Of a DNA stretch of 64,000 bases, positions 37,801 to 52,800 are shown piece after piece (within the stretch, counting starts at the first letter, position 1; each line of letters begins with the position of its first letter). The notes below the pieces were generated by a model. The model did no database searches and was not told the origin of the DNA. It worked only from the letters and a program-made list of their open reading frames with translations. This DNA is from Leptasterias polaris (lineage: Eukaryota > Echinodermata > Asteroidea > Forcipulatida > Asteriidae), in the NCBI GenBank assembly GCA_037783415.1, contig JAZGTN010000052.1, positions 1,984,001 through 2,048,000 of the forward strand. The letters run 5' to 3'. The position numbers and the translations under genes were made by a program.

Positions 37801-40800
37801 ACTCTGAAGAAGCTTCAAGACGTAAGGGAAGATGCCTACAGATAACGCCTTCAAGTGTATGAAAAAACAACAATAAAGTGATATCAGTATGATGCTCAGC
37901 ATCAAAAGTGGAGTGATTCAAACAAGGAAAGTGTCAATTTGTTACACTTACTCCGACAGAACTTTTCCTTCTTTTTTAGTTGTTGGGGTTTTTGGTTGTT
38001 GTTTTTATCTTCTTTGACCCTTTGGACCCCAAGACTGCCTCCATATCAAGCAAGTAGTTAGGGTGGTGAAGATTTAAGAAAACAAATTTTTAACAAACAT
38101 GGTTTATATAGACTGTGCAAGTCTCGCGCACATTCGAACTTCCGGGACCATAGTGGTCCCAACCATATGGAGTTTTACGTTGGCAAGATTTTGTTTCGTC
38201 AATTATTTTAGTTTAATGTAGTTTATAACCTAGAAAATTATACATGTTGTTGGGAATGTAATACTAAGTGATTAAAAAATATGAAAGTAAAACCAATCCA
38301 ACAACATAACGAAGAAAACCCGAGAATTAAACTTGACCTCAGCTTCCGGTTATTGCAAAAAATTAAGAATTTTGTGCTCGTCTCCGGTCATAAAACTTAT
38401 GTAAAAGCTTGTTTTGGATACGCGATTATAATCGCCAGATGCTGTAATTGCAAAGCGAACCCTTTTAATTGCAGTCTATGGTTGTTGGGGCGTCAGCATC
38501 CTCTATAAACTGCGATAAGGGTCAATTTTAAACCCGTTTGACCATCACAAATCCGCGTAAGGGGTGTCTAAAAAGTTAACGTCAAGAAAGCATCCTTGTC
38601 CAAGAGTTTTAATTATTTTTCAATAATAATTAACACACTTTTGTGTATTTTTTTCAAAAGCTAATACAAATTTCATCAAATGGTAATTATTTATTTTTGT
38701 TGTTCAGATTTAGTCATGAGATATAATTTAAAACAAAGATTGTATTTCAGAAATAAAAATGTTCTTCGTTTGACGTGTTTTCTCGTTCGGATACGCGCGA
38801 GACTTGCACAGTCTATTGGCAGAATCTTAACATCTTTTTTAATGACATTTTTTAAACTAAACCTTTTTTCAAATTCAAATCTTCATTTAGAAAACAAAAG
38901 ACACTTTTGAAAAAGGAATTTCCTCCTTAAGTTGAAATAAATCAACGCATCAGTGCAAAAACCTGATATCTCAGTTTGGCTAAACTGTTGTATCTCGCAT
39001 GAAAATGCTTCGTGCAAAAACATAATATCTCGGTACAAACTCACTTTGTGCGTACACCTGGGCTATTGAAAAAGAGATTCAACATTTTCACAGCTTCATA
39101 CTTAAGCCTAGCGCAAGTGCTATTTTAGGAGATACGTTTTTGCACTGACATGACCACACGTACTTCCTGGAAATACAGCTTTTAATTTTAAATGAGATCT
39201 CGCCGAACATCAAAAAGCCGGACAGCCACTTCAAAGTGAGGTCTTCACATGGCTGTCGACCCAAATCAACTGTCACCAGGAGCACAATGCCACCTACTCC
39301 TGTGGCTGAAACAGAGTTACCCCCTTCACAGTCCTTAAAGATGTGGCCATGGGTATCATCTACTCAGAGCCTGGCTGGTAGAGCAGAATGCTGTACCTTC
39401 CCAACTTTTTATGAAGCAATTATGATTAAGTTCTTTGCTCAAAGGCACAAGTGTCATGACCAACAAGTGTCAAACCCACACTCTGCTGCTGACAACACCA
39501 GAGTATGGGTCTGGTGAACTAAACCGCTCAGCCATGACTGTGGAAACAGCTTAGTGGTATTACTCATTTCTCTGATGCAACCAAAACAAATATTTACCAA
39601 ACTAACGGCCCAGGGTCCAAGGTCTAGAAATCTCCCTAGTAGATCCAAAGCTCGTAACCTGTGAACTTGACTAAGCAGCACCTGTAATAAATAATACAAT
39701 TCATGAAAACAGAAGGCATCCCACTGGCATCCCATTCACAACGGCTACCGCTAAGCCACCTTGACAAACCACATGGGCAAACCAAGCTGCCTTTCTTTCA
39801 ATCACAGCACTGCTACTGAAGTAGCAAAGTCTGACAAACCATTTCCGAATTCTCGCAAAGAACTCGCTGTCGACCTCTCTAACTCCACACATTCAAACAA
39901 ACTCAACCAGTGACCAAAGTCACTTGACTTATAGTGGGTTTACAACGTAAACAAAACAAGCAGGCAAAGCGCAGTGTGCATAGAAACACATTCTGCTTCC
40001 GAGTTCTTCTGCTGTAAGGTGGAAAGCAGCCACACTATTATTCCATGCGCACTCTGCTTCGCTTGCTTGGTTTGTTTGGGAACCCATTATGAATCTCGTG
40101 GCTCCAGTCGCCGATTACGTCTATTTCATGGAGCTGCTTACCACAGATTTCCGCCAGAAAAACGCACAATTCTACGGTAAGCGGTGAAGAATGCAATGAA
40201 ATTGGGAACAAAAAACAACTTACCTGTAGTACAATTGGGAGTTGTTCTGGTGGTTCCCGCTTCTTAGAGCCCATGGTGAGCCAGACTTGGAAGGCTGTAA
40301 GCTGCTCAGCGAAGAACGGACTGTGGACGTACTCCTCTCCCTTGAGTAAGCCTGGGAGCTGGGCAAGACACACATCTAGAGCTAGGTCCCATGCTTGCCT
40401 GTCAAGAAAGGTACGGGTCAAAAACTGATTTGAAAACTCAAATCTCAAAATACATTTTAGATTTCTCCAGTTGTGCATGTTGAAGTACGATTTGCCAAAA
40501 GTTGGTATTTGTTTGCCGCCTTTAAAACTGTTTTAACTTCCACCTAAACGAGCTAGATTCCATGTTTACCTGACAAGGTAGAAAAGATTGTGAAAACTAA
40601 CTGAAACAACAGAGATTCAAACAAGGTAGTTTGTTTCAATTGTATGCATTCCATTGCATGTTGTTAAGGTGTCATTTGTTTTGATTGGGGTTAAACAAAG
40701 AAAATTTACTAGAGCAGGATTTGAACCAACGACCTCCGGTTTAACGTGCCGGCGCTTTAGCTATCTAGCCTTATGTTGGTGGTCTCCCTTATTTTGTCAA

Positions 40801-43800
40801 TATCTCTGTTTGGGGTGCCAGTCAGAAACCATACAACCGTTAGCTGCCGTCTAGCAAGGGATCACACCCAAGTTTACGATACAACCTGGGGTGCGGCAGC
40901 CAGGGGATCACCTTAAGGGAATGCAACTTAAAAAGTATACATTCTTTTCTTTTTTCATTGTTCAATGCTTACCACATGGTGTGCTGGTAGGTTGGAGGTA
41001 GTCTAGGGCTGGAGAGCGGTTTACAGTTGAACGATCTCATGATCCTCTCTGCTAGAAGGAAATTTCTGTACAGGCTTGCAACGAGGAGGTCCTGCCTGAA
41101 GAGCTTCTGGAAAAGTTCTGAAATAAACATGCAATGATTGAACCATGTTATTCAGATGGCTTTTTTGCTCGGCCCATAATCAGTCAGGAGGTAGGGTCGA
41201 CTGTGTACTGCATTGATGCATTCACTACAATATATCATAGTGCAGGCTGTGGATGATATTTAACAGTCAGACAGTAGGAGGGTTGACTGTGTACTGCATA
41301 GATGTATTCACTACAAGATATCATAGTGCAGGCCGTGGATGATATTTAACAGTCAGACAGTAGGAGGGTTGACTGTGTACTGCATAGATGTATTCACTAC
41401 AAGATATCATAGTGCAGACAGTGGATGATATTTAACGTTCAGGCAGTAGGAGGTTTGAGAAAGCATTTGAGTAAGGGTTAATATCATGAGAAATGTTCGG
41501 TATGGCTGATGTTACCTCTAGGCAGTACATTCCATGCTATTGTATCAGTGACTGCAGTGAAGATCCAATTCAACTCCCCTAGTGGTGTCCTCCTATCATT
41601 CAGTCTACCCGGTAACCTACAACCATAAATGTCATCAAATCATACATGGTAGGGCTTGAATTTGGGGGGAAAATCAACGAGACCACAGAGCTTGTAGCTC
41701 AAAATGTATATCAGAGGAGTTTTATTGAAAATAACATTAAATTATATTAGTAAATGGATTCATCTCTTGACAAAAATTTGAGAAAATTTTCTTATTTCCG
41801 ATAACAGCAATTGAGACTGTTACTTACTTATCTACAAGTTCTATCGTTACACCTGGAACAAGCTCACTGCTTTTCTGGAAACAAAACCTGCAATTAGAAA
41901 AAAATGTCCAACATTCATGATTTGTACTTTTGAAAAGGAGAACTGTGATGGTCTAATGATTATTTCAAAACTGGCCAAAGGAAAGTTCTACAAACTAATG
42001 CTGTGTCCCATTTCAATTTGAAATCTGTGAATATGCACTTTGAAACACAGGATGCTTATATAGCAACACTCTTAGCAACGGCTGTAGCCAGCGGCCTAAA
42101 ATTGTGATTTCATGTGCAAGTCTCTATGCTTCCCAAAAACAAGAAAACAACTCGAACGAGGACTATATCATTCTAGAAAATGGAAACTTCTTTCTAAATT
42201 CTTTCCATATCAAGTAATAATCCACAAGGGAAACTGACTGGGTGATTTTGTTAAATCATTTTGGGTTGAACAAAGAACAAATTTGTTTCAAGCCGGACTT
42301 GAACCTGCGACCATTTGATAAATGTGCCAGTGCTCTACCAACTGAGCTATCAAGCCGTAATGCTAGCAATCTCCCTATTTTGTCAGTATCTTTGTTCGGG
42401 GTGCCAGTCAGAAGCCATTTAACCTGTAACTACCGTATAGCAAGGGATCACACCCAAATCTGATACACTGGAGACAGAGGGAGATGCAAGTATCGTATGT
42501 GCCAATATTCGGTCCCTAAAGGAGACCAAGGACAAAACAAAAAATGAAAAATAAAAGGACTCCATAAAGGGAATTGTAAAGACCGGGGTGCTCCACAAGA
42601 AATTTTGTACACAAAGTCTATGGGAAAATCCTATGGGAAAGTACAGGGTCAAAGGAAAAAACAAAAGATATCTCCACAGGGATGCATATTTGAGAATGTA
42701 TGCACTTCCCATGTGTGTTTTTTTGATAAATAGTTGCTATGGTGTTCGGTCTTTACCGATTCCCAAACAAAATTTAGGAGTTTAAACAAATAATGTAAAC
42801 ATTTTTAAATCCATGTAAACAAAAACAACCCTTGACACCTTGTTAGCTTTCCATGTTTTTTTTGGTTTTTTTCAAATGTTGTACTCAAAACATACTTGTC
42901 TGAAAAATTACCTTGTTTAAATGGGTCACTTTAGAGAGGACATAACCTTTGGCAGCATTGCAGTAATAAATATCTGATAACAACTGAACTTCAACTTGAA
43001 CTGTTGGCATCAAACTTTGAAATGAAACTTGGCCTTCAATCCATTAACTCATTAGGTTGCCGATTCAACCGTCGTTGCTCAATAGCGCAATACAGAAAGC
43101 ACTTGAGCCAAGGTAGAATCAAATCACAAATTTGAACATGACGATTAAAGGAGCTTGCCTGATGTTCTCAGTAAGATTATTCTACCTTCCTAGGTGAAGC
43201 AATAGAAAAGGCAAACAGTTTTTTGCTTCTTATAATATGAAAGACTGAAGTTAAGGAGCAGGAATGCACATTTCAAACAGGGTCTTTGATGGAAAGTATG
43301 TTAAGGCATAAATTGCATTCTAGGCGCAGCGAAACAAAAGGCAGGCCCCACCATAATCAAGGAGGTTTTAAAAAAAGATCATCAGAACATGGAAAGATTG
43401 GTTGATTTTCAGGGAGGTTTCTGCAGAATCAGGGGAGAGTTGGCAGCTCTGGGTTAACCGATCAGCTTTGTTTTTCAGCACTTCCCTTCCTTAGGTTAGT
43501 GACAAGAGGTTTCAATACAGCGCACTGCCCAGGGTAGCGAGGCTGGTTGGGTTACAGAACGTCTTAAATCCTAAAAGCATCATGGTGTTACTAAACACGG
43601 AAACAAGTGCCTAAAAAGACAGTGAATTGCTTTTCAAAATACTCTCAAGTAATAAGTACATTACCATCTTAGCGCTATTTTAATGGGCGTAGATAGACAA
43701 GCTGTGAAAAGGTCGGCTGGAAGACTCGGATTCATGGGCAGCTGCTCGCTGGGGCCACAAGATGCTAGCTGGATGCAGTTCTTGGCCGACGGAGGAAGGG

Positions 43801-46800
43801 GCGCTTGTGACCTTGACAGGGTGTGTGAATTCATAGACGCTAGCTACAAGAGGACGGGAAGCAAATCAACAATTTATATTTGAGATGTTTTTGTGCAAAA
43901 TTAAACACCAATATTAACATTTTGATAACTTTTGAACATTTTTAGACCAATAAACAAGGATGTTTAATTGTACAGCTTTGAAACAAAACATTCATTAAAA
44001 CATGTATGGTGTAAAGGTAGGGGGTCATACTGTCGTAATTTTCCTGGGGGGAAATTTTCTTTTTTTTTTTTTTTAATCTACCTGTTATAAGGAAATTAGA
44101 AAGCATCCTGCAAAATTATTTCGTCTGAAATGCCCCCGTTGATTAAAAATCAGTAAAAGTAAGTCCACAAATTTGAATCTCCAACATGTCCAAAGATTGC
44201 CTTCAGCCAACTTTTGGAGATTCAACATTCTGTGGTGTCTGTTAGTGAATGTTGCGGCAAGATTCATGTTTGCGGTTGGATGAAAATACTGTGACAGCTT
44301 TTTGAGCAAGTTTTCTCAGCAAGTAGACGCTGTATGCAACTGAAATTTTCACAGGTGACTATTATTGTATCTTTATTGAGAATTTGGCCCACAAATCAGC
44401 GTTACCTTGACAAAAACCAATCTATGACCCTACCTTTACAAAATCGATTTATTTATCAACTGACAGACATTTTAGTTATATGTTGTACAACACAATCAGG
44501 GTCAAAATGAGACACATATCCATGTTAGACTGGCGCACTTTCTTCAGATCTTTTTTTCTCATAACATTTTGTACAGCAAGTCAGGATATCAAACGCAAAA
44601 AAGCAGTTTTCCTGTACCTCTCTCTCCTGCTCCTTCTGTAAGGCAAACTGCTCAAACGATTCAAGGATGAGTCCTGCGTTGGAACAATCGTAGACAAATA
44701 TCGAGGGGCTTCCCATCCATGATTGCAGGTCGTAAACAGAGAGAGGGATGTACTGTGTGTAACTCTGCAATGGAAACATGCAAAAATATGAAGCATAGAA
44801 AATATGGAAAATTACAGGGTTCTCCCCATGCACAAGCTAGCGTATCGGGTCGATACACGCAGACTAGCGTATCAGGTCGATACACGCAAATTGCGTGCCA
44901 ATACGCGCGAATACGGCAGATGTGCAAAACATTTTTCTTATTTTTTTCACAACCATATGCATGTACATGTACAATGCTCAAGATTGCACAGTAGGGCTTT
45001 TAAAACCAAAATAAATACCAAGTAGAAAACATTCCGAAGACTTTGTTTCAATTCAGCGTGCTTCGGCCAAACATCAACAAATTTTGCTCCATAACGCCCC
45101 ACTGTTTTGAAAAATCTTGGGGACAACCATGACTTATATTACACCGGTACCTGCCAATACAGGCGATTCATAATGTAGTGCTCCCTCAAGAGTTTTCACC
45201 AGAGAGGCCATTTTTCCTCAATCAGGTCGACAATTAAACAATCACACTCACAACTCCGCACCAGTACATTCAGTTTGAGACTAGTCAGAAGCCAGTTCAA
45301 ATACTTTAGATTAATATAGTTTGTGGCTGTAAAAACATAGTGTTGGGAAAGTGAAACTTAGCCAAGAAATATATGAAAGTAAAACTAATTTAACAAAACA
45401 AAGAAAACCCCAGAATAACACTTGACCTCCGTTTCAGGTCACTTCTAAACAATAAAGAATTCTGCCCAACTATGTTCATGTTATCTTTTACTTATATATT
45501 GGTGGCATAAATTTGGGTATAATTGGCAAATTGGGCTTCTCAAAATTAAGCATCCTTTGTCTTAAGTTTTAGTTTTGTTCCAATGCTAATATTAAATTAT
45601 AAAAATTGAAATTGTAATTATATAGATACAGACATTTTAGTTTCAAGAATTCTTCTACAATTTAAAAAGAGGATTTGTTTTCATAGAAAAGTGTAGACTT
45701 TGTTCCAGTTGTCTCATTTTCGATACGCATGAGTCTATTGAACCATGCTAGTTTCAGGTACTGACCGATTGTGTAACCAATCATGCACTACAGGTCCTTT
45801 GGACTAACAATACAATCATTCTTACGCAAGTGTCACACAACACCGACTCCAATTGTTTTGTTTTTTTCAAAGAGTAAATAAGTGATTCTGGATCTGACAC
45901 GTACACATATTTTTATTGGGTTGATTGTGTTTACTTGTTGATGTTGACCTTTGCGAAGAGGATGTTATACCATGGTATTTGTTCAGAATAAAAGATTTAA
46001 CGGTGCCAAAGTCTATTTCTCAACTATTTTTGGCCACTGGATGTTACAAAGTACAAGTATTTTAACAATTAAAGTGATGGTCATAAATGGTAGATTGTTT
46101 TTTATCGGTTGATGTCACTCAAAGGGAAATTGTGACTCTTCGGTAATAACTGCAGTGAGAAGTTTGTAATAGTTAAACCCTCACAGCTTAACCCTATTCC
46201 TGGCAAATACAACAAACTGCACCAAATGGCAAAATTTGTTGTATTTTGTTGCAGTTAGCAGTCAATGCAAATCCCATACCAATCTAGCACTAATTTAAGC
46301 AGCTTGGGATTGTATGCTCCAAGGGAGTTGAGAAAGTTCGGGGAATTGTCCAAGTATGCCTGATCAACATGGATAATAATATTGTAACGCGCCTTGATAC
46401 AGCTACTCAAGGGTCAATTTTGGTGGGAAAACCCACAAGACTACAGGGCTCGTAGCTCAAAATGTTTCCTGGACCACAATGTTTTTTACAAGACCAGAAT
46501 TGAAATAAGAAAAGAAAATCCTACCCAGTTTGAAATTTGATTTGATTCTTTATTTGAACAAGAACCAGAGAATATGTATCTCATTTGTATTATGGGTAAG
46601 TATTCTTCAATATTCAACAGAACTTAAAAGAATTTTATCAGACTAAAAGTCAACATTTGAACAAAAACACAAGACTGCCGACCTTTCCGGTCTCGAGTTT
46701 ACTGTCCCAATGCTAAAATCACTGGCCTTAGGCCTGCAGTCCAGTAGAAATGTCGAGCCCTGCCTATTAGCAGACTAGGAATAGGATTATATGTGCTCTA

Positions 46801-49800
46801 TAGATAGTTCCCAGTAGACGCCATCTTTACGGGCAAATCGCATTTTGGCTTGCAGGTGCGTCAGGCGCTCTAATTATTAACGCAGCCGTGTCGTTCACTA
46901 ACCAATCACGCAATGAGTTTTGTGAATGTGCGCGTGCTGCACGTCGTTCTCACGCGAAACGCATGACTGTGTGTTCCAAATTGCCCGTAAAGATGGCCGA
47001 TTTACGTCATATTGCAACCTATCTATACAAGAACCAAGTATTATTATTATAGAAAGTTGAAAGAAATTTTGTATGTCACAAACCTTGTTGAAGACCCAGA
47101 TTTCTCCATTAGTGGTGGGTCGTGGCACACCGTGGCCATTGTAGTGGAAGAGAACTCTTTCTTCTTTGGCATTACGTCTCAGAGATGTACACAACTTCTT
47201 GACCTCTTCCACTGTGGGGTCGAGGCATAGTTTGTAGCGAGCCTGGTATAAAACAACGAAACGAACACATTAAGTGTTGAAGCTCTATTCAAACAACAGG
47301 GACCAATTTCATAAAGTAATACAGCTTAGCAAATCTCTTTGCTTAGCAATAATTGAGTGGGGCACCAGTTGCAACAATGTAAACTTCATAGAATGTTGGC
47401 TGGTAACCTATTTCTGCTAAGCAAGAAATCTGGACTCTTCAATATTATGAGGCGAAGTCGAGTGAAATGGGAAAGCAAGATTTCCCCGAGTGATTAAATT
47501 CTGTGACATTACACAAAGGAAATGCATTCAACATTTGTTTTTAATAACAAACATATAGAATTTTTTTCACAAGAAACACACAATAGACACGGAAATTCTT
47601 CAGTGAAAGGTTTTGCTGGTAAATATATCATTTAGATTTTGTTTAAACTAAGTTATCAGAAATATTTTTATTTTATTTTTTATATATTTTTTTGAACAAG
47701 AATCGGTGATCTTTGGTGTATCAGAAGCAAGGTGTCAGTGTGACTTACCCGAGGCTGCCATCGTTCATACTGCTTCTGGAGATTGTTGCCAATTGCTTCA
47801 AGTGCCTTCTGTGGACTGGTGGACAGTGGGTCTGCACAACAGAGATATTACAAATATTACAAAGTACTGGTTTCTGGAAGAGTGAATTAATTCCCAGACT
47901 TCCCATCCAACAGCAGACTAGTTTTTCGAAAAACTCACCAACCAACGAACTTGAGAATCAATAGCATTCCGCACTAATGCTCAGACAAACGCGTCAACAT
48001 TCTATTAGTAACTTTTGTAAGCGTACTTTCAGTTGTGCTAAGCTACTTTTTGTGCTTAAGCAGCTCTTTGAAACTGGACCCAGGGCAACTACAGTAGCCT
48101 CCGTGTAATTCAAGGGCTGGGAAAGGGGGGGGGGCGGTCTTGCTTACCAATCCAGCACTCCAATTTAGCACATGGTGAGGTCTTTACAACATCCGGAGGG
48201 TCGACGCCCACATTTAGGCACATCACTAAGGCAACGCTGACTGTCTTCATCTACATAAAAAGTTGAATATTAAATGAAATAAATTTGTGTTCATAATTAT
48301 TTATTTATTAATTCTGGTTGTGAAGCCTAGGATTCTCAGAAAAGCGGAGTAAATCACTGCACTAGCCAAGAACCCCACGGACAGAAAGTTTCAGATTTAG
48401 ATTTGAGAGGAAAACCCCATGGAGAATTATTCCAGGGACAACCCATGCAATCAGTTTGAAACTTGCTCGAGGAGCTACCTGTACTTCGCGCTAAACATGG
48501 AGAGTCATTCATAGCAGAGTCAACAAGGTGAGCTGAGGCTAAACTGGCAGATTTGTTCTCAACTTGTAAAGTTTTGTTGATGTTGTTTAATAACGGAAAG
48601 ATATTTATGAATGGGTATGAAAGAGTGGCGACTCAGTCTTAAACAGCTGTTTAAAATCTTGCATAGTTGTGGCCATGTAATAGAGGACCTCGCCATCTAC
48701 TCAGTTCTGTATCACATGGCCATGACCCTGTGTCATTTAAGACCTCTGTGCCACTCGTATACTCTCTTAAATTTAATACACAAAAATATTCTGCACACTT
48801 GTACGTGTACAAGGTCATTTTATTTTTTCAGTTACATACATGTAGTAAAGAGCCATGAACTTGAAGGCAATAAACCAACTACCTTGCTCTTTAAAACATC
48901 CACATATAGAAAGTCTGATAATGTACAGTTGTAGTGGCCTGGATCCTTCAGGCATTTGTCATGGATGACATTCCACACCTATGTACATGTACATTGTAAT
49001 AACACTATACACTTTGCATGTATAATTGTACACTTCTCTATGCATAGGAGTCAGGAAGGATACTGTAACTAGTGTTACCAAAGCATACTGTATCAAAACA
49101 CAGCAACGGTACACATGTCTGCTGTACTACACACGAGGAAGTGAGAGTTGATCTTGCTCTGATGTCACTGATAAGGCTCCCTAATATATTTTTTTTTTTC
49201 AAATGTGTGCTTTGGGTGTTTTTTTTATCAACAAAGTGCAAGGTCCAAAACTATAAATAAATTACCATTTGATATCAGAACTGCTGAAGCTTGTCTTTTT
49301 GCCAAACAACATGTGTTATTATACATACTGTAGCTTAATCAGGCCTAAAACATGTTCATGTAATTATACAAATACCAATTTGTGGTTAACCCTTGTAGGC
49401 GTCTCAGCCCAAGTTATTATCCCTACAATCGAAGGTACCAATAGTTACATGTACCTCCACACCATCCAAGATATATTAAAAATGTTTTCTGTGCCCAATA
49501 ATTTTTACATTTAAGTGACTTTTTCACATGCCCAGCTATTGTCTAAGATGATTTGAGCCTCAATTTTGTTTTGGTTTATTAATTATTTTTTAATTAGTGA
49601 CAAGAACAGTTGGCTCCACTCATCAGAGGGTTTGATCTGGGTATGTCTGTCAGGGTTCTGCCCACGGTGGTCGGTGCCGGAAAACCCGACCGGCACTCAT
49701 GATTCCCCGACCGGCACTCACAGAATTTTTTCTTTTTCCGACCACCACACATTTTCCCTTTTTTTTGGCCCATTTCCTTCAAAATATTTTGAACAACGTG

Positions 49801-52800
49801 TAAAACAAATTATTTACCAGTAAACAGTTTTATCCAAAGTTTCGAGTAGCCTACTTCTTTGGTTTGAGTCTATTTTAATGATCCAGGATCGAGCATTCCT
49901 CCCGCCTGTACGATGTACAATAATTATATCCAATGCACGAAACCCGCATTGATTTTGCAATGGTTTCCAGTCACGCTGATTATAGCTTTACGCTTGGAAT
50001 AACATGATACCAGTTTCATCATGTTGCGAACCCTATTCTACAGCGTTTAATACAACGGAAATGAACTGCAGAGTAAGCACCATGCTATAGATGCTGTAAA
50101 TTGTTTTCCCATGGCGGTAAAGGCGTGCGCGCACTGAGGGCCTACATTCAAGGCACAGCTAGCTGCAGGGCGCACGTGACGTGTGTAACCACTCCGTGCA
50201 CGATAGAAAGGAAATTGACTTGACTGTACTAGGGAAAAAACAATTTCCGGCACTAAACAAATCCTGGGCAGAACCCTGGTCTGTATTTGGCATGGGATAT
50301 TGCACTAAATCATATGACTGAAAAACATTTGTCCGCTTAAAAAAAACTCAAAAAAACTCTTTGACCTGACCTCTCCCATTAGATATGTAGAATGGTCCAG
50401 TCTTGAATATCAAAATACTTTGGCTCTCCCAGATCATTGCACTTTTTAGAAACTGGCAAAGTAAATGAAATGTGTCAGTGGTTAACAGCACTATGCCTTC
50501 ATTAACCCCAAAGGGCCCAAGTCCTTCAATAACCTCATTGCCAAAGTGCAGGATTGAGAAGGGATCTGCAACACAGGAGGATTTAGAAGGGTTTGGGCTA
50601 CAATGAGTTTTTGTTAGGGGAGGATTTAGCAGGACTTGGGCTATCGGGCTGTTTTTACATAGGAGGATTTAGAAGGTTTTAGGTCTTATGCAGCTTAGCC
50701 AAAATAGGATTCTGAAGGTTTTGGGCTTTCAGGGGTGGAGATTGTAATAAAGAAACACAAACACATAATTGATCAAATATCATACACCAAGGGCCCCAGC
50801 AGAGCACCTAAAGTAAATCACAAAGTTGACTCCCTAACTTCTGTCTCAAAAGGATTTAGAAGGATTTGGGCTAATATGTATATTTACAATAAGGAGAAGG
50901 ATATAGAAGGATTTAGGCACTTTAGGTTTATGACAACTTTAATATGAAGGATATAGAAGGATTTGGGCAGTATGTTTACCCGAGGGTCTAGTCTGTTAGG
51001 GTTAAGGGTTTTAAGCACAGTATCTACATGTATAGACGATGTGACCTCTGACGTCATTTGAAAATCATAACATGATGCGCGCGCATGTCGCAGGGCAAAA
51101 CCTTTGTGTACTTGACAGCCAGCTAGAAAGTACACGCAATATTACCATGACTACGCGTCTTTTTGCCCGGCAGAACATGACTTGGACAACAGACTTGTCA
51201 ACAGAGGGCGGTTTGAATGTAAACAGAGGTCACATCGTCTATACTCAGTGCTTTCCCAATCCTGTCTGACAACATACTTCTCTGTGGGACTTGAACTCGC
51301 AACCCAAACACTAAAGAGCATCGCGACTACTAGACCACCCAGCAATTACGACCCCCCCCCCCCTTCCCCTAGAAATGGGTGGTTAACCAATGGGTGGTTA
51401 ACCAATGGGTGGTTAACCAATGGGTGGTTAATCATAACCCATCGAAACATGAATAAGATATAAATCAAATCATTATTTTATTCATAATCAACCGTTAACA
51501 ATTTATCAAAATATAATTTTCAAAAATAATATTAAAAAAATTATGAATTTATAAGACAAAAAATACCCTTAAATTACATGTCACTTCAAGTGCTCTTTCT
51601 GCAGCAATATTGTTGACAAATTACATTACAAAAATTTCCAAGAGACGTTTTATTCAATAAGTTTGCCATTCACAAACCACTGTTACAGCGCGACAATTCC
51701 ACTAAAAGAAGCTCCATTAAAACAGCGCCCTCTGTCGTTCAATGGTTCATGTTAGACTGGTCCCTTGTTAAAGCGGGACGTCAGATGTTCAAGCTATGGT
51801 TCGTGTATTTATGCAGTCAGCCTGGCTACAATGGGCAGCATGCCAGATCGATACCTCTTGTCACCAACCCCTGGTAGGAATGTACTGAAAAACTGCACTG
51901 ATTGGCTAGCAAAAGTGACTACTTTGTGTGCACGCTTGTTAAAAACTTTTGAACACTTTTGAACACATGTTTTCACACGGTCACCTTAAACTGCATACAG
52001 TTGGACATATCACAAGATCAAAGAATAACAAGAGGGGAAGAGTTGCTTTTTGACTTGATGCCTCTTTTGCGGGCAAACATACATGAAGGGGCACAGGGCT
52101 CGAATTTGGGGAGAAAATCCACAAGACTACAGGGCTTGTAGCTCAAAATCTTTACTGGACCAGACATTTTTTTACAAGACCAGATTTCAAAATGTGAAAA
52201 TAAAAAATTGCTGACACAGTTTAATAACATGCATTTGATTTTGACTGCTTTTATATGAACCAGAACTGAGACAAGTAAGAGATGAGTATACTTGATTACT
52301 CATAGAATTGAAAGATAATTTATTAGACCAAAAGTCAACACTTGAACATAATGTGTTTCTGTTAATTCAATTGAAAAACACAAGACCATCGGACTTGTTA
52401 GGTCATAAGTTTACTGGCCCAACACTAAAATTACTGGCCTGGGGCCTGTGGTCCAGTGTTAAATTCGAGCCCTGGGGCACTTCGAGATCGATCCCCCCTG
52501 GGAACGAGGTTGACAAGTAGTGTTTGAGGTGTAGATGGCATCGTGATATCTTTTCAAGTGATTTTTCATTGAGTTGGAGTTAGATGTATGCATGAAATCT
52601 CAGGGCTCGAAATTAACACTGGTCCGCAAACACCAAAGCCAGTCATTTCAGCATGTTCAGTATCAGGACAGTAAACTTACGACTGAATGTCTGGCAGTCT
52701 TGTGTTTTTCAATTGAACAACAATACTTTATTGTCTAATATCTTTATTGAAAACAAAATTAAGTTCATACTTTTTCAATTCTGTTGAGTATCAAAGAACT

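Noticed and set aside
43683..43883. Plus-strand frame with Gly/Cys-rich product
   Set aside because: It is the antisense shadow of raptor exon 6.
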